This document shows, piece after piece, positions 1 to 12,689 of a DNA stretch of 64,000 nucleotides. The stretch comes from Gigaspora rosea (lineage: Eukaryota; Glomeromycota; Glomeromycetes; Diversisporales; Gigasporaceae): contig QKWP01000253.1 of assembly GCA_003550325.1 (NCBI GenBank), positions 179,618 to 243,617 on the forward strand, in the 5' to 3' direction. Under the pieces are notes generated by a model, which had not been told where the DNA came from, did not search any database, and saw only the letters and a list, made by a program, of their open reading frames with translations. The position numbers and the translations under genes are program-made. The number at the start of each line of letters is the position of its first letter. Position 1 is the stretch's first letter.

Positions 1-344
1 ATAATCGTTATAAGCGTTATAATCGGTATTAACTATTCTAACTTCTCAAGATAATAATATAATACAATATAATAATAAAATATAATAATAAAAAATGAAA
101 TAATAAAATAATAAGGTAATATAATAAACTATCGTTCTATAACAAGGTATTGCGTCCTTGCAATGTGCTTGTATATCGCACCCCAACGATCTACAATTAA
201 ATTTGAAGATCAGATGTAATGTGCAAATGTTTTTTGCATAACAAAATAAAGAAATTTTTCTAAAATTTTTAATATCAAAAAATTTTATCTACATAACCAA
301 AAAAAATTTCTTGCAAAATTTTGGTATATAAGGTAAATAGAGGT
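1..344. other. AT-rich intergenic DNA, no gene seen
   Basis: Mostly A/T with short AATAAT-type runs. The end of this stretch carries a phrase (aaatttcttgcaaaatttt) that also recurs in the core of TA-flanked MITEs further along the window, so part of it is probably old repeat. No coding signal on either strand. Confidence 0.5.
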
Positions 345-890
345 ATTGTAGCCAGGGGGTATTGTGGCCAAGTGAAATATCTTGTGATCTAGTGATTAGA
401 ATTGGATAAATTTTATACCATTCAATCTCATCAAGATGAATTGAATGGTATAAAATTTGTCCAATTCTGATCACTAGATTACAAGATATCATCATTTATA
501 CAAAATATAGGTTTTTGCACATGTTTGAATTAATTATTAAATATATATAGTATATTTAATAGTTAATAACTTTTGATCTACTAGTCCATTTTGAACAATT
601 TTACCATCAAAATGACCGTCTTAGTGAGATGATTCTAACAATCATAAAATTGTCAAAATCTAATCATGGGGTCCTAATTTATCTTATTTTATAAAATTAT
701 ATTAGTAAATATGCAAAATTTTTATATATTTAACTTTAACGATCTTGGGATCCTGTGATTGGATTTTAACGATTTTGTGCTTGTTAGAATCGTCTCACTG
801 AGACGGTCATTTTGGTGGTAAAATCATCCAAAACAGGCCAATAGATCAAAAGTTATTCGCTATCAAATAATTGGCCACAATACTCTTCCT
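345..890. repeat. Composite foldback element (two palindromes between short inverted ends)
   Basis: The ends are inverted copies of GTATTGTGGCCA (near 358-371 and 871-884). Inside lie two separate inverted repeats. The first has arms at about 377-427 and 440-489, nearly perfect, forming a hairpin of about 50 bp per arm. The second spans about 555-855 with termini reading AATAACTTTTGATCTA and its complement. The same terminal motif flanks foldbacks near 44.8-45.3 kb, so this is a recurring family. No transposase ORF and no clear target-site duplication. Could be a non-autonomous DNA transposon or nested foldbacks. Confidence 0.6.
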
Positions 891-1133
891 CTAGAATTTA
901 GTTTTTATATATATTTGTGTACTAATTATTTGATGATTCTAACAAGCCCAGAATTATCAAAATCAATTATTTATATCTAAAACTATATATAATATAAAGA
1001 TTTTTTTACAGTAATTTATTCTTTATTAAATTAAATATAGGTCAAATAATAAGAATTCTACTAAAATCTATTTGCTTATTAAAAATATTATTAGTAAAAA
1101 CTTTAACCTGTCCACAATACTTTATTTATCTTA

Positions 1134-2563
1134 TGTTGTGCCTTAAATCGCTTTTTGTGTCAGATCTAATCTAACGCACGTCAGATGTCATTTTTCATAT
1201 GATGCATGTCACCTGGAAATTGGTCATCTGACATGCGTCAGTTGTAATCTGAGATGCATCAGTTGTAAACTGATATACTGTATTTACTGTACTACTAAAA
1301 GTTTATCTGATCTTTAAACATAGCTTGTATGATCCATTTAAATTGTTTCCCTTCTATGATTTTTGACCAATCAAATTTCAAGACCAGTTGTAACGTAAAC
1401 AATCGAAGTGAAACTTTTTTTTTTTTACAAAAAAACAGAAATAATACGAAACTTTAATTTAAAAACCACCTTCTGCAGCCTAATTAAAAATGCTCTTTGT
1501 GAAATTTTACTAATAGAAACTCTATTGTTTTACTCCTTTTTCACTAACAACTCACTAACAATTACAGGTGACAATTTTTGTGTATGTGCTACAATGAATA
1601 CTGCAGATTTATTTAATTTTTTAAATATGATCAAATCATTACATAATGATATAATGAATCATCATACAATAAATACTGCGCAACTAAATTAAACCAACAC
1701 TACAATAACCTCAATCCTAATAACCAACAGCGAATTGATATAAAAAACTACTGCGAAATAACTGCAAAAACCACTGTGAAACTATGAAAAAATCTATCAT
1801 AAAACAACGAAAGACCTCACTGACAAGTGACGAAAAGCCTATCTTCAAAAAAAGAACTTGCTGTGAAGCAACAAAAGACTCATCATGAAACAATGAAAGA
1901 CCTACTGTACTTTAAATAACACCATAAAATGATGAAGGGGCTCACTGTAAATAACAAAAAACCTATCTTGAAACGATAAAAGGACTAATCTTGAAACAAC
2001 GAAAGATCCACTATGAAACGATGTAGGAATCTACTGTGAAACAACAAAAACTCTACGTACAATAAATGATGAAAAACCCACTGTGAATTAACAAAAATAT
2101 ATAACAAAAAAAGAACTCATTGTGAAATAACGAAAAACTACTTTTAAACGATTAAAGAATTCACTGTAAAACGAAAGACCCACAAAGAAAACCACCATAA
2201 AATGACAAAGACCTACTGTGAAATGACGAAAGAACCTACAATGAAAAGATAGTGAAGTGACAAATAAATTCACCAAAAGCGACGACCTCCAAAAATAATG
2301 ACTCCAATGATGACTCCAACTGCTTTAAATGCGACAATACCAGCAGCAACTCAAAATGTGACGATACCAACGATAGCTCCAAGAGTGAACAAATATATCA
2401 ATACAGTATTAATATATATTTTTTTTGATTTTGAAGATCTTGCGTCAGATTACAACTAATGCACATCAGATAACCAATTGCCAGGTGATGTGCATCATAT
2501 AGAAATCAGCATCTGATGCGTGTCGGATTAGATCTAACACAAGAAATGATCTGAAGCACAACA
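1134..2563. mobile_element. 1.43-kb TIR DNA transposon with degenerate internal array, non-autonomous
   Basis: The two ends, about 1134-1260 and 2440-2563, are inverted copies of each other over about 125 bp at roughly 80% identity, starting TGTTGTGC and flanked by TA on both sides. A 191-bp relative with the same ends lies at 32864-33054. The interior from about 1690 to 2290 consists of degenerate short repeats of the type CACTGTGAAACRACGAAAGA rather than a transposase gene. TA duplication suggests Tc1/mariner-like mobilisation, but the superfamily is not proven. Confidence 0.75.
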
Positions 2564-2565
2564 TA

Positions 2566-3086
2566 TACAATTATTTACTCTAACTTTTAACACTACTCTT
2601 ACCCTAACCTTATATTATGAATTTTTGTTATTTGTTACACAGATCTACAAACTATATTTACATATATGTGTGCAATGAATTAGCATATCGCAGGGTGCGT
2701 TGCATATATTTATTCTTTTATTAATAGTAGTTGTAGTATATATTGCACATGTATTAGATATTGACTGTTATATTTGTAAAATTTCAAAAAGTATAAAAGC
2801 AGCTAATATGGACCCAAGTTTAACATCGAGTCTTCATACTCTTTCAATAATAAATACAACTATTTACCACACAAATTAAACAATTGCTAGTATCCTCATA
2901 TACTTTTAATTGTAGCCTCTTTCGTAATTGCAAATTGCTTTAAATCTTCTTTGTTAAGTTTTATTAAAAACGCCTTCCGACTTAGATATATCACAGTAAC
3001 AAAGTAAGATTATACAAAGTGTTCACTATCTATGATCACTCTAGTTACCTAATATCTTTGAAGAAGTAGATATAGGATAACAATAT
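2566..3086. other. Intergenic DNA between transposons, nothing recognised
   Basis: AT-rich DNA between the TGTTGTGC element and the next MITE. No ORF with domain-like sequence, no palindrome and no tandem repeat of note seen. Confidence 0.4.
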
Positions 3087-3088
3087 AC

Positions 3089-3291
3089 AGTCAACTCTTT
3101 TTATTCTGACTGGCTAGAACTGCTAATTTTTACTATATAAAAATTTGAAAAAAGTTTAGTTTTCAAAAAATTACTTTGTTGCTAATCTGAACTAGAATAA
3201 AATTTATAAATATTTTAGAAAATTTTGTTTGGTTTAGAGAAAGTTTAATAGTATTTAGATTAGAGAGGGATTAGATTAGAAAAGGCAACTA
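3089..3291. mobile_element. Tc1/mariner-type MITE, copy 1 of 3
   Basis: Flanked by TA on both sides. Starts CAGTCAACTC and ends GGCAACTA; the interior (ATATAAAAATTTGAAAAAAG) matches copies at 41736-41928 and 54718-54921. Length 203 bp, no coding capacity. The CAGTCAAC terminus and TA duplication fit the Tc1/mariner/pogo superfamily. Confidence 0.75.
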
Positions 3292-3372
3292 TATATAACA
3301 TTAGGACTGTGTTATTAATCACTTAATTATTTTTTTATTAGAGGTCTACTCTTTTTCTTTTGCTTTAATAAA

Positions 3373-3600
3373 TGTCGGAGATGATGCTGAAATCAGATGA
3401 TCCTGAAATTTTGATCTATTTTGATATGAAATTTTAAAATTTTTTTGAGGTGTTTTTTTCGTTTTTGTCTTATAAGGTTAGGGTAAGGTTTGGGTATAGA
3501 TTTGATATTTAAAGAGTATATGTGGATTTTAGCAAGGCTTATAGTTTCAAATCGAGACCCCAAATTTCAGCATCATCCGATTTTAGTATCATCACCGACA
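3373..3600. mobile_element. MITE with 5-bp target duplication (TGTC...GACA), copy 1
   Basis: 228 bp between direct ATAAA repeats at 3368-3372 and 3601-3605. The ends TGTCGGAGATGATGCTGAAA and TGTCGGTGATGATACTAAAA (complement of the right end) form TIRs of about 28 bp. The interior is shared with the element at 4187-4413, including a GGTTAGGGTAAGGTTTGG stretch. A 5-bp duplication does not point to a common fungal superfamily. Confidence 0.8.
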
Positions 3601-3873
3601 ATAAATATATAGTCATTTCCTTATATATAATTTTACCTTTTTTTACCCCCTTTTCTCTAAAAAATCATCAGTTTTCTTAGTATTCAGAGGTCCTATTTTT
3701 AGTAGAATAATAGGTATATACTAGAAAACTTGTTTTTTATTATGTACCTAATATGTACTTGTTATTTATTAATTTAACCTATAGAAGGAGTTTTAAGAAC
3801 TAGTTTAGTATTTAGTATAAACTTTGACTAACTAATATAACAAAGGGTTATACTAGTAATACAAATTAAAAAT

Positions 3874-4099
3874 AGCAAGAGAAACAGAAGATTAGAGAAT
3901 TTAAATAAATAATTTCTATAGTTGGATGTCAGCTAGTATAGAACCTTCAGATGGACTACTTAAATTAGATACCAAAAGCATATATATAGCTAGTTGTATT
4001 CTTATCTATAACAAATATTGGAAACCTACAAGTAGTTTTTTTGATCCAAATTTGAATAAAAGATCCAAACTTCAAAACAAAAACTTTAATACAAAAAAA
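3874..4099 (+). mobile_element. Old 5'-truncated tail of the ~1 kb tRNA-headed retroelement (copy D)
   Basis: Matches the 3' end of the elements at 55539-56587 and 57278-58427 (for example ACTTAAATTAGAYACCAAAA), ending in an A-rich tail. Flanked by ACAAATTAAAAAT at 3861-3873 and ACAAATAAAAAT at 4100-4111, a slightly decayed target duplication. The youngest copies are much GC-richer; here most C/G positions have become T/A, so this is an old insertion. A 63-codon reading frame inside it is not meaningful. Confidence 0.75.
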
Positions 4100-4186
4100 A
4101 CAAATAAAAATATTTGATTAACAGATATATAAAATGCATTAAATAGTAAATATTATTTATTATAAGCAGGATAAATTATTAATTAT

Positions 4187-4413
4187 TGTCACGGCTGATG
4201 CTGAAGTTGGCTGATACTGAAGTTGGCCTATTTTGATATAAAATTTTAAAATTTTTTTGAATATTTTTTTCGTTTTTTGTCTTATAGGGTTAGGGTAGGG
4301 TTTGGATGTAGATTTCATATTTATAGAGTATATGTGGATTTTAGTAGGGCTTATAATTTCAAATCAAGACCCCATAGTTTCAGTATCAGCCAACTTCAGC
4401 ATCAGCCATGACA
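4187..4413. mobile_element. MITE with 5-bp target duplication (TGTC...GACA), copy 2
   Basis: 227 bp between direct ATTAT repeats at 4182-4186 and 4414-4418. The TIRs are nearly identical over about 33 bp, starting TGTCACGGCTGATGCTGAAG and TGTCATGGCTGATGCTGAAG. Same family as 3373-3600 but with different outer TIR sequence downstream of TGTC. No ORF. Confidence 0.85.
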
Positions 4414-4418
4414 ATTAT

Positions 4419-7400
4419 TATTAATTAATAAAATATTGCTTAATTTTAAAAAATATCAAATTTAAATATACAAAAATTAGAATTTATATTTTATTTTTAT
4501 TGCAAATATATATAGATTTTTAAATTTTAAAATAATTTACAAGCTTTTAACTCTACTATTTAGTATAATATAGTGCTTAGTATTTAAAAGTATCATATTA
4601 AATAAAAATAAAGTCAAGATGCATTTGTACTGCAAAAGAAAAAGCTCTTATTTGTAAAATAGTTTGGAACCAATTTTGTTTTAATATGTTGAAACTGATT
4701 AAACCCAGTTTTAATATATGGGACCCTCCATAGTAAAAGGGGCAATGGGCCAAAAAAAAATTTTTTTATTTTAATCAATTTCTTAAAAAATTGATCAATA
4801 GAAATACAATTTTTTTTGTCCTATTGCATATAGATGGTAGTGAAATTCATTTTAATTTTTTTTAATTTTAACAATAATTCAACAAATTTTTCAATATTTT
4901 AATATTTATAAATTAATTAAAAAACAACTATTGTATTTGATTTAGTTTAGTTTTAATTAATATTTTATATAATTAAATTAATTTTTAATAATAAAAAATT
5001 AATTCTACCAATTTTACCAATTTTAACATCAAATAGTTTCAACAATTTTGACAAAAATTTTTCATTAAGAAGAGTAATTTCACCGCTATTTATACCATTG
5101 CTGTAGAGGTTCTCATATAAGAAATAAAACTGGTTCCAATTTTTATTGTTAAATTCAATCATGTGATCGCACTAGAGCATCCTAATTGGCTGGAATTAAA
5201 AATGCATGTGTTCACTTTTATACAATTTATTAATAAACTGATAAAATTGTCAATATTAAAAGGCTACTGCACTATCAATTTAGCATTAAATTAAAATCTA
5301 AACCACAAGTTTTATTCTTTAGAACAAGAAGAGCAAATCTTGTGGATTAGTTTTACATTCTATAAATTTTTAAAAAAGGAGTAGCATTTCTTATAAAGCT
5401 ATTTTTTATGGAGATTTAAAGCTTCCGTACCATATAACTGAAATTTTCTGATCATGCTACATTGCACATGATTGAATAAGTGTACTCATATATGAATTAT
5501 GGACCAAATTAAATCCGATTTAAAGTTAGGGAAGTTAGGTTAAGGTTGGTCTTGGGATTGGAAAAAGTTGTAGTTTATAATAAAATTTTGCAAGAAATAT
5601 TTTTTGTTAGAGCCTAAAAGGCGATTTTATAAGCAAATTTTGAGTACCTGTATTTATACACTAGTGTACAAATAGAGCTACAAATAGTAATTGCTTTTTA
5701 AAATTTAAACAAAATTAAGGCTTCAATAAGTTCAAATATTGTTTATAAAACCACTTTTACAGTATAATTTTTTTTAATATATAGTATATACTGTACTCTA
5801 TATATTGTAGTTCTTTATTTAATATTAATTCTAATTTGTAATATAGTATTACTTTAGATTAAGAATTAGTTATATGTATTAGACTAAATTAAAATTAAAC
5901 AAAACAGCTTCAACTTTTGTTAAACCACGATATATAAACATATATACTAGGTAAATGCATAGCATTTGCTGTCAGGAGCTAAGAATTTATATAATTATAA
6001 ATTAATTTTACTGGACAACTTTAATATGGTATGGTCGTTCAGTGTGATATAATTGGTTATATATCACATGATGTAGCCAGACAAACAAATATTTTACTTT
6101 GCATAGAAACAGTATCATCCGCTTCGTCCCGGACAAATAAAGATTAATAAAAAATAAAAGTACGATCTTGTTCTATAAAAAAAAAAAATAAATTTATATT
6201 AAAATTGATATTTTAGTTATACAAAATTAATTTATATAAAATTAAATAATTTATCAAAGTTATTTTTAATTATTAACCGTAAGTCAAATTTAATTAATGT
6301 AACTTCGTAACGCATGTTACCTAACTTTAATGTTAGTTAAATTAATCTTGAAACTGCTTTTTGATACTCTAATTTATAAATTGTATACAGTATAATCGTT
6401 TACGACATACAGGAAGTTACTTTGATAGGAAACTTGTTTCAACCCTATATACAAATATATAAAAAGATATATATATATATTTTATATAAAGGACTTAGGT
6501 ATAAAACTATAATAAGAATAGTTTAAGGGTTGTGTTACGAAAGATACAACGCTTAAATGCAATTTTTACGTACTGTACTTACGTACGTACGTACGCACGC
6601 ACGCACGTACGCACGTTAGTTTAAGTAATCAAATTTCATGTAACTTTCTTATCATATATTAATACCAGCTTTACAAAAGTTCGGCTAGCATTATTGCACC
6701 ATTCCGAAAATTTGAGTTGATAATCATGTGAATTACAAATTACGTTTACTGAAACTAAACGCAAAATTACAAAGATTACGCTAAAATTACGCAAAAATTA
6801 CAGTTATTTTAAGTATGATCTGTGAAGCTAAATCTGATAAAGATAAAATTGTTAGCCACGGCAAACTGGCAGAATTGAATTGTTGGTACAATTATAATAG
6901 CGTGCCATTTGTTTTGGCCAGAATTAAGAAATTAGATTTTCGGCTAAAACATGCATGCTCGCGTACTAAAATCTCTAGGTAAAGGCAAGACTAATCACGA
7001 AATCGATAAAATACTTTCGACGATAGTTTTAAACAATTTAGCATGTAAATATATTTAAAAACATATCATGCATATATACATACAATATAATATTCATTGA
7101 CATGTAAATACTGTAAGTCAAAAAAGAGGCAATTTATTTTACAAAATTATTTATATGTATATTAAACATTATATTTATAGACTTTAACTCTTAACGTTGG
7201 TTGATCATGCTAATTAATTTCTCTATTTTTTTTTTTTTTTTTTTGATGCAAAATATACATTCATTAACAGAACACTGTATTTTATGCACATAATTGTTCC
7301 CAGATGTAATGCTTTGGTAAAAAAAAAATTTCTTTCTTTTTTTTGTTTTTTTTTTTTGTTTTTAACATAAATATACATATGGTATGTGAGGTTGTAGAAG

Positions 7401-8078
7401 TGTAAAATTTTTTTCAAACAAGCATATAAATTCGTGTTAAGTTAAAATATTATACTGTACAGTTGTAAATTTAAAATGTAACGGTGTGTTGTTTAGAAAG
7501 AATTTAAAAAAAAAATCATAAAAGTGCTCAGAAAAAATCGATAAAAATAAAAAAAATTGGACTTTCGAAAAAATTTTTAAAGTATTATCCTATGGAGTAA
7601 TTCCTAAGGGAAACATGAAATATATAACTGAAAATTATATTCACAAAATTTATGTATTGGGAGGGGGGTTAATGCGCTTGGATTGGTATATATAAAAATA
7701 AATAAAAAATTAAAACAGAACATCTTGATAAATGTACTGTTATCTTGTGGTTTATATTTAAAACAAAGATAAAAAAAAAGTATATTATCACAATTGTTGA
7801 ATAAAAAAAAAAAAATCATAACCTTCTTAACTCGAACAAAAGTATTTTAGAACCAAAAACCAAAAGAAGTCGTAGTAGCGAAAAAAATGTATTCCACACA
7901 AACTGACAAATCAAAAAAACTTCACGCCCAGAAATTTGGCATTATATGGATAAATCAATAGTCCTTTCTCTATTGTGTTAGATTTTGGTAAACAAAAATA
8001 AGTTCAATCAAAATCTTTAAATCCAAATTTGATCCTCTGTTACATGTGTTACCATTATTTCATTATTTTGAATCACTT
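4419..8078. other. Gene-free AT-rich region downstream of the GATA gene
   Basis: No convincing gene. Around 5525-5650 is a degenerate copy of the core found inside TA-flanked MITEs (GTTAGG... then TTTTGCAAGAAATATTTTTT). At 6565-6616 there is an ACGT/ACGC tetranucleotide tract. Poly(T) and poly(A) runs lie near 7229-7243, 7321-7329 and 7801-7813. The last few hundred bases before 8079 should contain the 3' UTR of the minus-strand GATA gene, but no single polyadenylation site can be chosen. Confidence 0.45.
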
Positions 8079-9910
8079 TTAAACATAAGATCGGTGCCTT
8101 ATTAACATTCCAGGACGCGTAGTAAAGTTGCCGTTTGAAGGTATCATATTATCATTCTCGCTTGATAGTGCCGATTGCACTATTGGATAATGCACTAATA
8201 TTGACTGAGACGACGTTGAGGGAGTGTGCATTGTATGCGAACGCTGATTGTTACGTGGATTATGTTTAGGAGGTGTATTGGATGATGATACATTTGAAGG
8301 TGTAAATGTATTATTATATCCATTTGATGAAGAAACAGATGGTGATGAATTGTTATCTGGTGCGCGCACCATTTCCAAAACATGTTGTATTTTAGTTTGT
8401 TCACCACTAGAAGAAAATGGATGTTTTATAACACCATAATTTTGCGATTGTTGTACTTCACTAGGTCGTGAAGTTTGTGAATTTAATTGTTGTTCATCAC
8501 CCGAAAATCTTCGTCTCTTTGGCATTGCACCAACCATTTGATGTCGTCCATTAAATCTGTTGGTAAATTGAGCTGTAGATACCGGTGTTGATAATACTGG
8601 AGCAGGAGCTGGAGAATTACCATTTTGTGTTCTTGTTGCCATTGAATTTGATGACAGAGACATTCTTTTACCTATAACTCCCATGCTCGCACCACCTGGG
8701 CCGAGTTGTACAGTTCCTTTAACACCTTTAGCTGGATTTTTACCAGCAGAAACAGCACCTCCATTGCGATTACGTTTTTTAATAGTATCTGTTTTAAGAC
8801 TTAAAGGTCTTACGACACCATGAAGTTTAAGGAACAACCCACAAGCATTACATAAAGGTTGACCTTCAGGATTACGACGCCATAAAGGTGTTGTTTGAGT
8901 ATGACAATTGGTACAAGTGGTCGACATTGCATTTTTAGAAGAACTACCATTATTACCATTACTATTACTACTATTATTATTATTATTATTATTATTATTA
9001 CAACCATCTTTAGGTGGAGATGATGGTGATTTAATATTATTTGAAGTAGAATTTGAAGAACTATTTGTAGGAATAGTTGGTAATGTACGTGAAGATGACC
9101 TTTGCCTTTTACATGGTAATGCATTTGATGTGTCAGATTCAGATGTTTCACCACTAGCTAATATGGGAGATGAATTCAAAGAGTTCAAAGAATTGTTCTT
9201 GTTTATACAGTTCATATCAACGATAGCTGAAGATGAAATACCATCTAAAGAATGTCTTTTTATCTTGGAAGTGCCATTAGAACTATGATTATCAAATTCA
9301 AAAGAATTAGAATTTTTATTCTTTCCTCCAGAATTAGGATTTTGATCATGTTGCATAAAATCATAAATAGCATTAGGCGACGTAGATAATAGTGAAGGAT
9401 TAATATGTGGACTGCTACCCTGCATATAATAGAAAAAGCTATCAGCATTAAGATCACTTCCGGAATTGAAATCAAAGTAAAATCCTGTATTATCAGCAGG
9501 TGTAATAGGGGTGCTAACAGTTGATTGATTGTACGAAATTGAATTATTATCATTTAAACCATCAGGGGCAGCAATTTCACAAAAACTTGCATAGGAATAA
9601 GTTGGTGCTGACGAACTTATTAAAGAACTGGAATAATCAAGTGAGGCTTGATCAAACGTAGGATTAAAAGTAGTTAATGTATATTGTGTATTGGTAGATG
9701 TAGTTGTCGCAGACGAAGACATTGATTCCGGTAATTCCACGTCAGAATCATCAGCGGTGTCGCTCGGTATTGTTATGCTCGATATTGGTGATGGAAAGAT
9801 TTGTTGCGGTTTTAATGTCTATATAATTTATTAATAAATAAATGAATGAATGAATGAAGAATAAATATATAAATATATAAATATAGATATAAATATAAAA
9901 AAAAAAAAAA

Positions 9911-9966
<56 letters not shown>

Positions 9967-11499
9967 TATAGATATATATAAAGATAATATATTTAATATA
10001 TATATTTTAAATATATATAAATATATAGCATAATATATATAGATATATATAATGATAATTTTAATCTTTATTCACACACCTTTTTAGAATTTAATCCATG
10101 AGTACCAGTAGAATTGAAAATTTGAGATCGAGGAACAGCAAAGGAACGACCACTATACATAGGTTTTCCAGCAGAAAAATTCATATAATTCCTCCTAATA
10201 TTTTGTGAGTTTTGAAATCTAAATCCGTCAGGAGTAATAAATTCAATTGTAGGAGACGTTGTTAAAGGAGGGTTATAATTATTCGAAGCAGAGGACGCAG
10301 GAATTGGGATGGCCGGAATAGTGGAAGACGTGAGCACAGGAGAAGGTGTTGAATTATAGACGGAAAGATTATCATCCGTATTACTAGCACTAGTATCTGC
10401 GGGAGACATCACAAAGGGAGCGTGAGTAGGATCATCGACAAGTATTGCATTGTAATCATCATGGTCCATATCCACATTCAAATGACGGTCAATTTTGTTA
10501 AGCGAATCTTCCATATCCATATCTAAATTTAATAACGTAGGTTCAACATTGTTTTCAGCATCTTTTAGGTTACTTATATTTCTATTTGTAATTGTAATAA
10601 AAATTTTATTAATTAAAATGAATTAAAATGAATTAAATGAATTAAAGAAATTAAATATACTTTTGTTGAAGAAAAATGCCGGACTTGGAATTTTTATATT
10701 GTTTATTATTCTTAGTACTACTTGTAAAGTTATTTACAATAGAACAATTATTTGGAGCAACCGCATTCGAATCATTAGGCGATTGATGTTTAATCTGTGG
10801 TCGTTCAGCATTCTTTGATTTTAGGAACATCATTCTCCAAGAAATATTTTCAAGACGTCTTCCGTTTTCTAAAGCATCTTTTGCTTTTGTATAAAGGCGC
10901 CAATTTGAAGTCCCCAAAGGATCTTTTTTCGAATCATCAAAACCATCATCTTTTTCATTATCATCAAAACAACGAGACGGAAAGTCTACTTGTTCGAAAA
11001 TTATATCACAATATTTTAACTTTGTTGAATCATTTTTAACATTTTTAGTAGTTTCTTTAAAATTTAAGCCACCAACATTATGACCCATATTTAAATTTTT
11101 GCCAATGTTAGAATTTGAACGATTATTGTTGTTACGTCCACTGCGAAGATTTGCAAGATGCTCCGTTGTGAAAATTTGAGTATCGTTAAAGTTATTGCGA
11201 TTCGTTGTCGTATTTGACGATGATAATGTTGTAGATGTTCGAATATTTTTATTATTATATTGCCTTGATGTTGAAGAACCAAAAATTTGCTGTCGTGACC
11301 CAGTAGAATGTTGAACGTGTTGTGGAGGTTGTTCGCTCAAGTTTCCTTGAATAGTACAGTTGTTATATGGACTGTCGCAATTTTTAACAACGTTAAAAGT
11401 TCCAAGAAGATTTGAAGAATTATTATTCTTGATATCTTCGAACGTTTCAGAACTTTGATGATGCGCAAAAGAAGTTGGCTGATTGTACGCTACTATCAT
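8079..11499 (-). CDS. GATA-type zinc-finger transcription factor, AreA/NIT2-like (three exons)
   Basis: Exons on the minus strand are 11499-10661, 10581-10080 and 9818-8079. Both introns begin GT and end AG (10660-10582, 79 bp; 10079-9819, 261 bp), and the joined frame is continuous: 3081 bases, 1026 residues. Residues about 199-227 carry the fungal GATA N-terminal (DUF1752) signature, [15 protein letters not shown] followed by ENISWRMM. One GATA finger of the C-X2-C-X17-C-X2-C type lies at about residues 749-775 ([14 protein letters not shown], then [12 protein letters not shown]), followed by a basic stretch KKRNRNGG. The rest is Ser/Asn-rich and low complexity, including an Asn run encoded by (ATT)n at about 8970-9000. 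In fungi this architecture is typical of nitrogen-catabolite regulators that bind HGATAR sites in the nucleus; that role is inferred. The ATG at 11499 is the first Met after an in-frame TAA; a T-rich tract ending in AG near 11536 suggests a 5' UTR intron. The AreA C-terminal tail known from ascomycetes was not recognised. Confidence 0.9.
9819..10079 (-). other. Intron 2 of the GATA gene, with AT microsatellite and T-run
   Basis: Bounded on the minus strand by GTGTGTGAA and TATATAG. It joins phase-0 ends (…AAA AAG and ACA TTA…), so no residue is split. Inside are (TA)n stretches and a T-run of more than 30 bases around 9930-9962, making it likely to vary in length between isolates and to be error-prone in assemblies. 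Confidence 0.8.
10582..10660 (-). other. Intron 1 of the GATA gene
   Basis: 79 bp, starting GTATATTTAA and ending TTACAAATAG on the minus strand. It splits one Lys codon (AA from exon 1, A from exon 2). Without this splice both flanking frames stop within a few codons, which supports the model. Confidence 0.85.
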
Positions 11500-12658
11500 T
11501 CCGTCAATGGGTTTATATGTTCGTGATATTTACCCTGTTCGTAAAAAAAAAAAAAAAAAAAATTTGGCCTTGGTCTTACGAATTTCTAAATTCCCAATTC
11601 TACTAGTAAAAAAATATCAAGGTATAAATTTTAAAAAAAGTTGCACTTTATGAGTATATATATCTGACATAAAACCTGAAACAAAAAAACACCAACTTGT
11701 AAGATTTCAGTAATATGACTAAAAGGGTTTTTTTTTTTTTTTTTTTTATATTATTTTTCTGGACCCATTAAAATTCAAAGTTTGGTCAGATAAAAAAAGT
11801 CTCGTGTGAAAGAATAATTTATAAAGATTACAAAAAAAATTTTTTTTGGGAACCGAATGAATTTTCTAATACTAATGATGAGAGAAAAAGGGTTAAAAAA
11901 AAAAAAANAATAACAGTAATAAAAAATATATATATATTAAATATATATTAAATATATATTTATATAATATATATACACATGTAGCGTAAAATAAATTACA
12001 GTAATGTTCATATATAAATAATTAGTTTACCGGACCATCAAAAAACATCAATTTGATTACAAAAAAAAATTTTTTTTTTTAAATTAATAATAATATACAG
12101 AAAAAAAAAAAAAAGTATATATATATATATATATTATATTCACACATACATATATATAAACATATATATTTATGTACACTCATATATGTACACACATATA
12201 TAAGTACACATATATATAACATATAGATGTACACATATATATATGCAGATGCTTTTAAATACTATCAGATTAACTAATGATTAGCAGTAGATGCTAACGA
12301 TTAAACTAACTTTAATTTATTCATGTGAAGCACAGAACAGAATAATTTAATATGACGCTTCTTTTTTCTAGGACAAATTAAGTCGGAGAGTGTCGATTTT
12401 TCGAGTAATATTTTCGTCGTACGAAAGAAGTGTGTAATCTTTCAAAAGTTTTAAGAAAAAAAAGGTAGCACGAAAGATGATGTGCAAACGTTGCAAAGCA
12501 TTTTTTTGTGTTCATCGTATGGGTCCTCACTGTTTAACGAGTTTTTATAGTATCAAGGAGGTGTGCTTTTTAACATTACAGTAATATAATATAAATAATT
12601 TTTGAATAGTTTTTGGATGAATTTTAATATTTTTAATATGAATTAATTAAATAAATAA

Positions 12659-12689
<31 letters not shown>

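Noticed and set aside
8810-9154. 114-codon minus-strand frame overlapping the zinc finger
   Set aside because: Out-of-frame shadow of the GATA gene caused by its repetitive codons.
8908-9288. 126-codon plus-strand frame with a Leu run, antisense to the GATA gene
   Set aside because: Shadow of the Asn/Ser-rich minus-strand coding sequence; no independent support.
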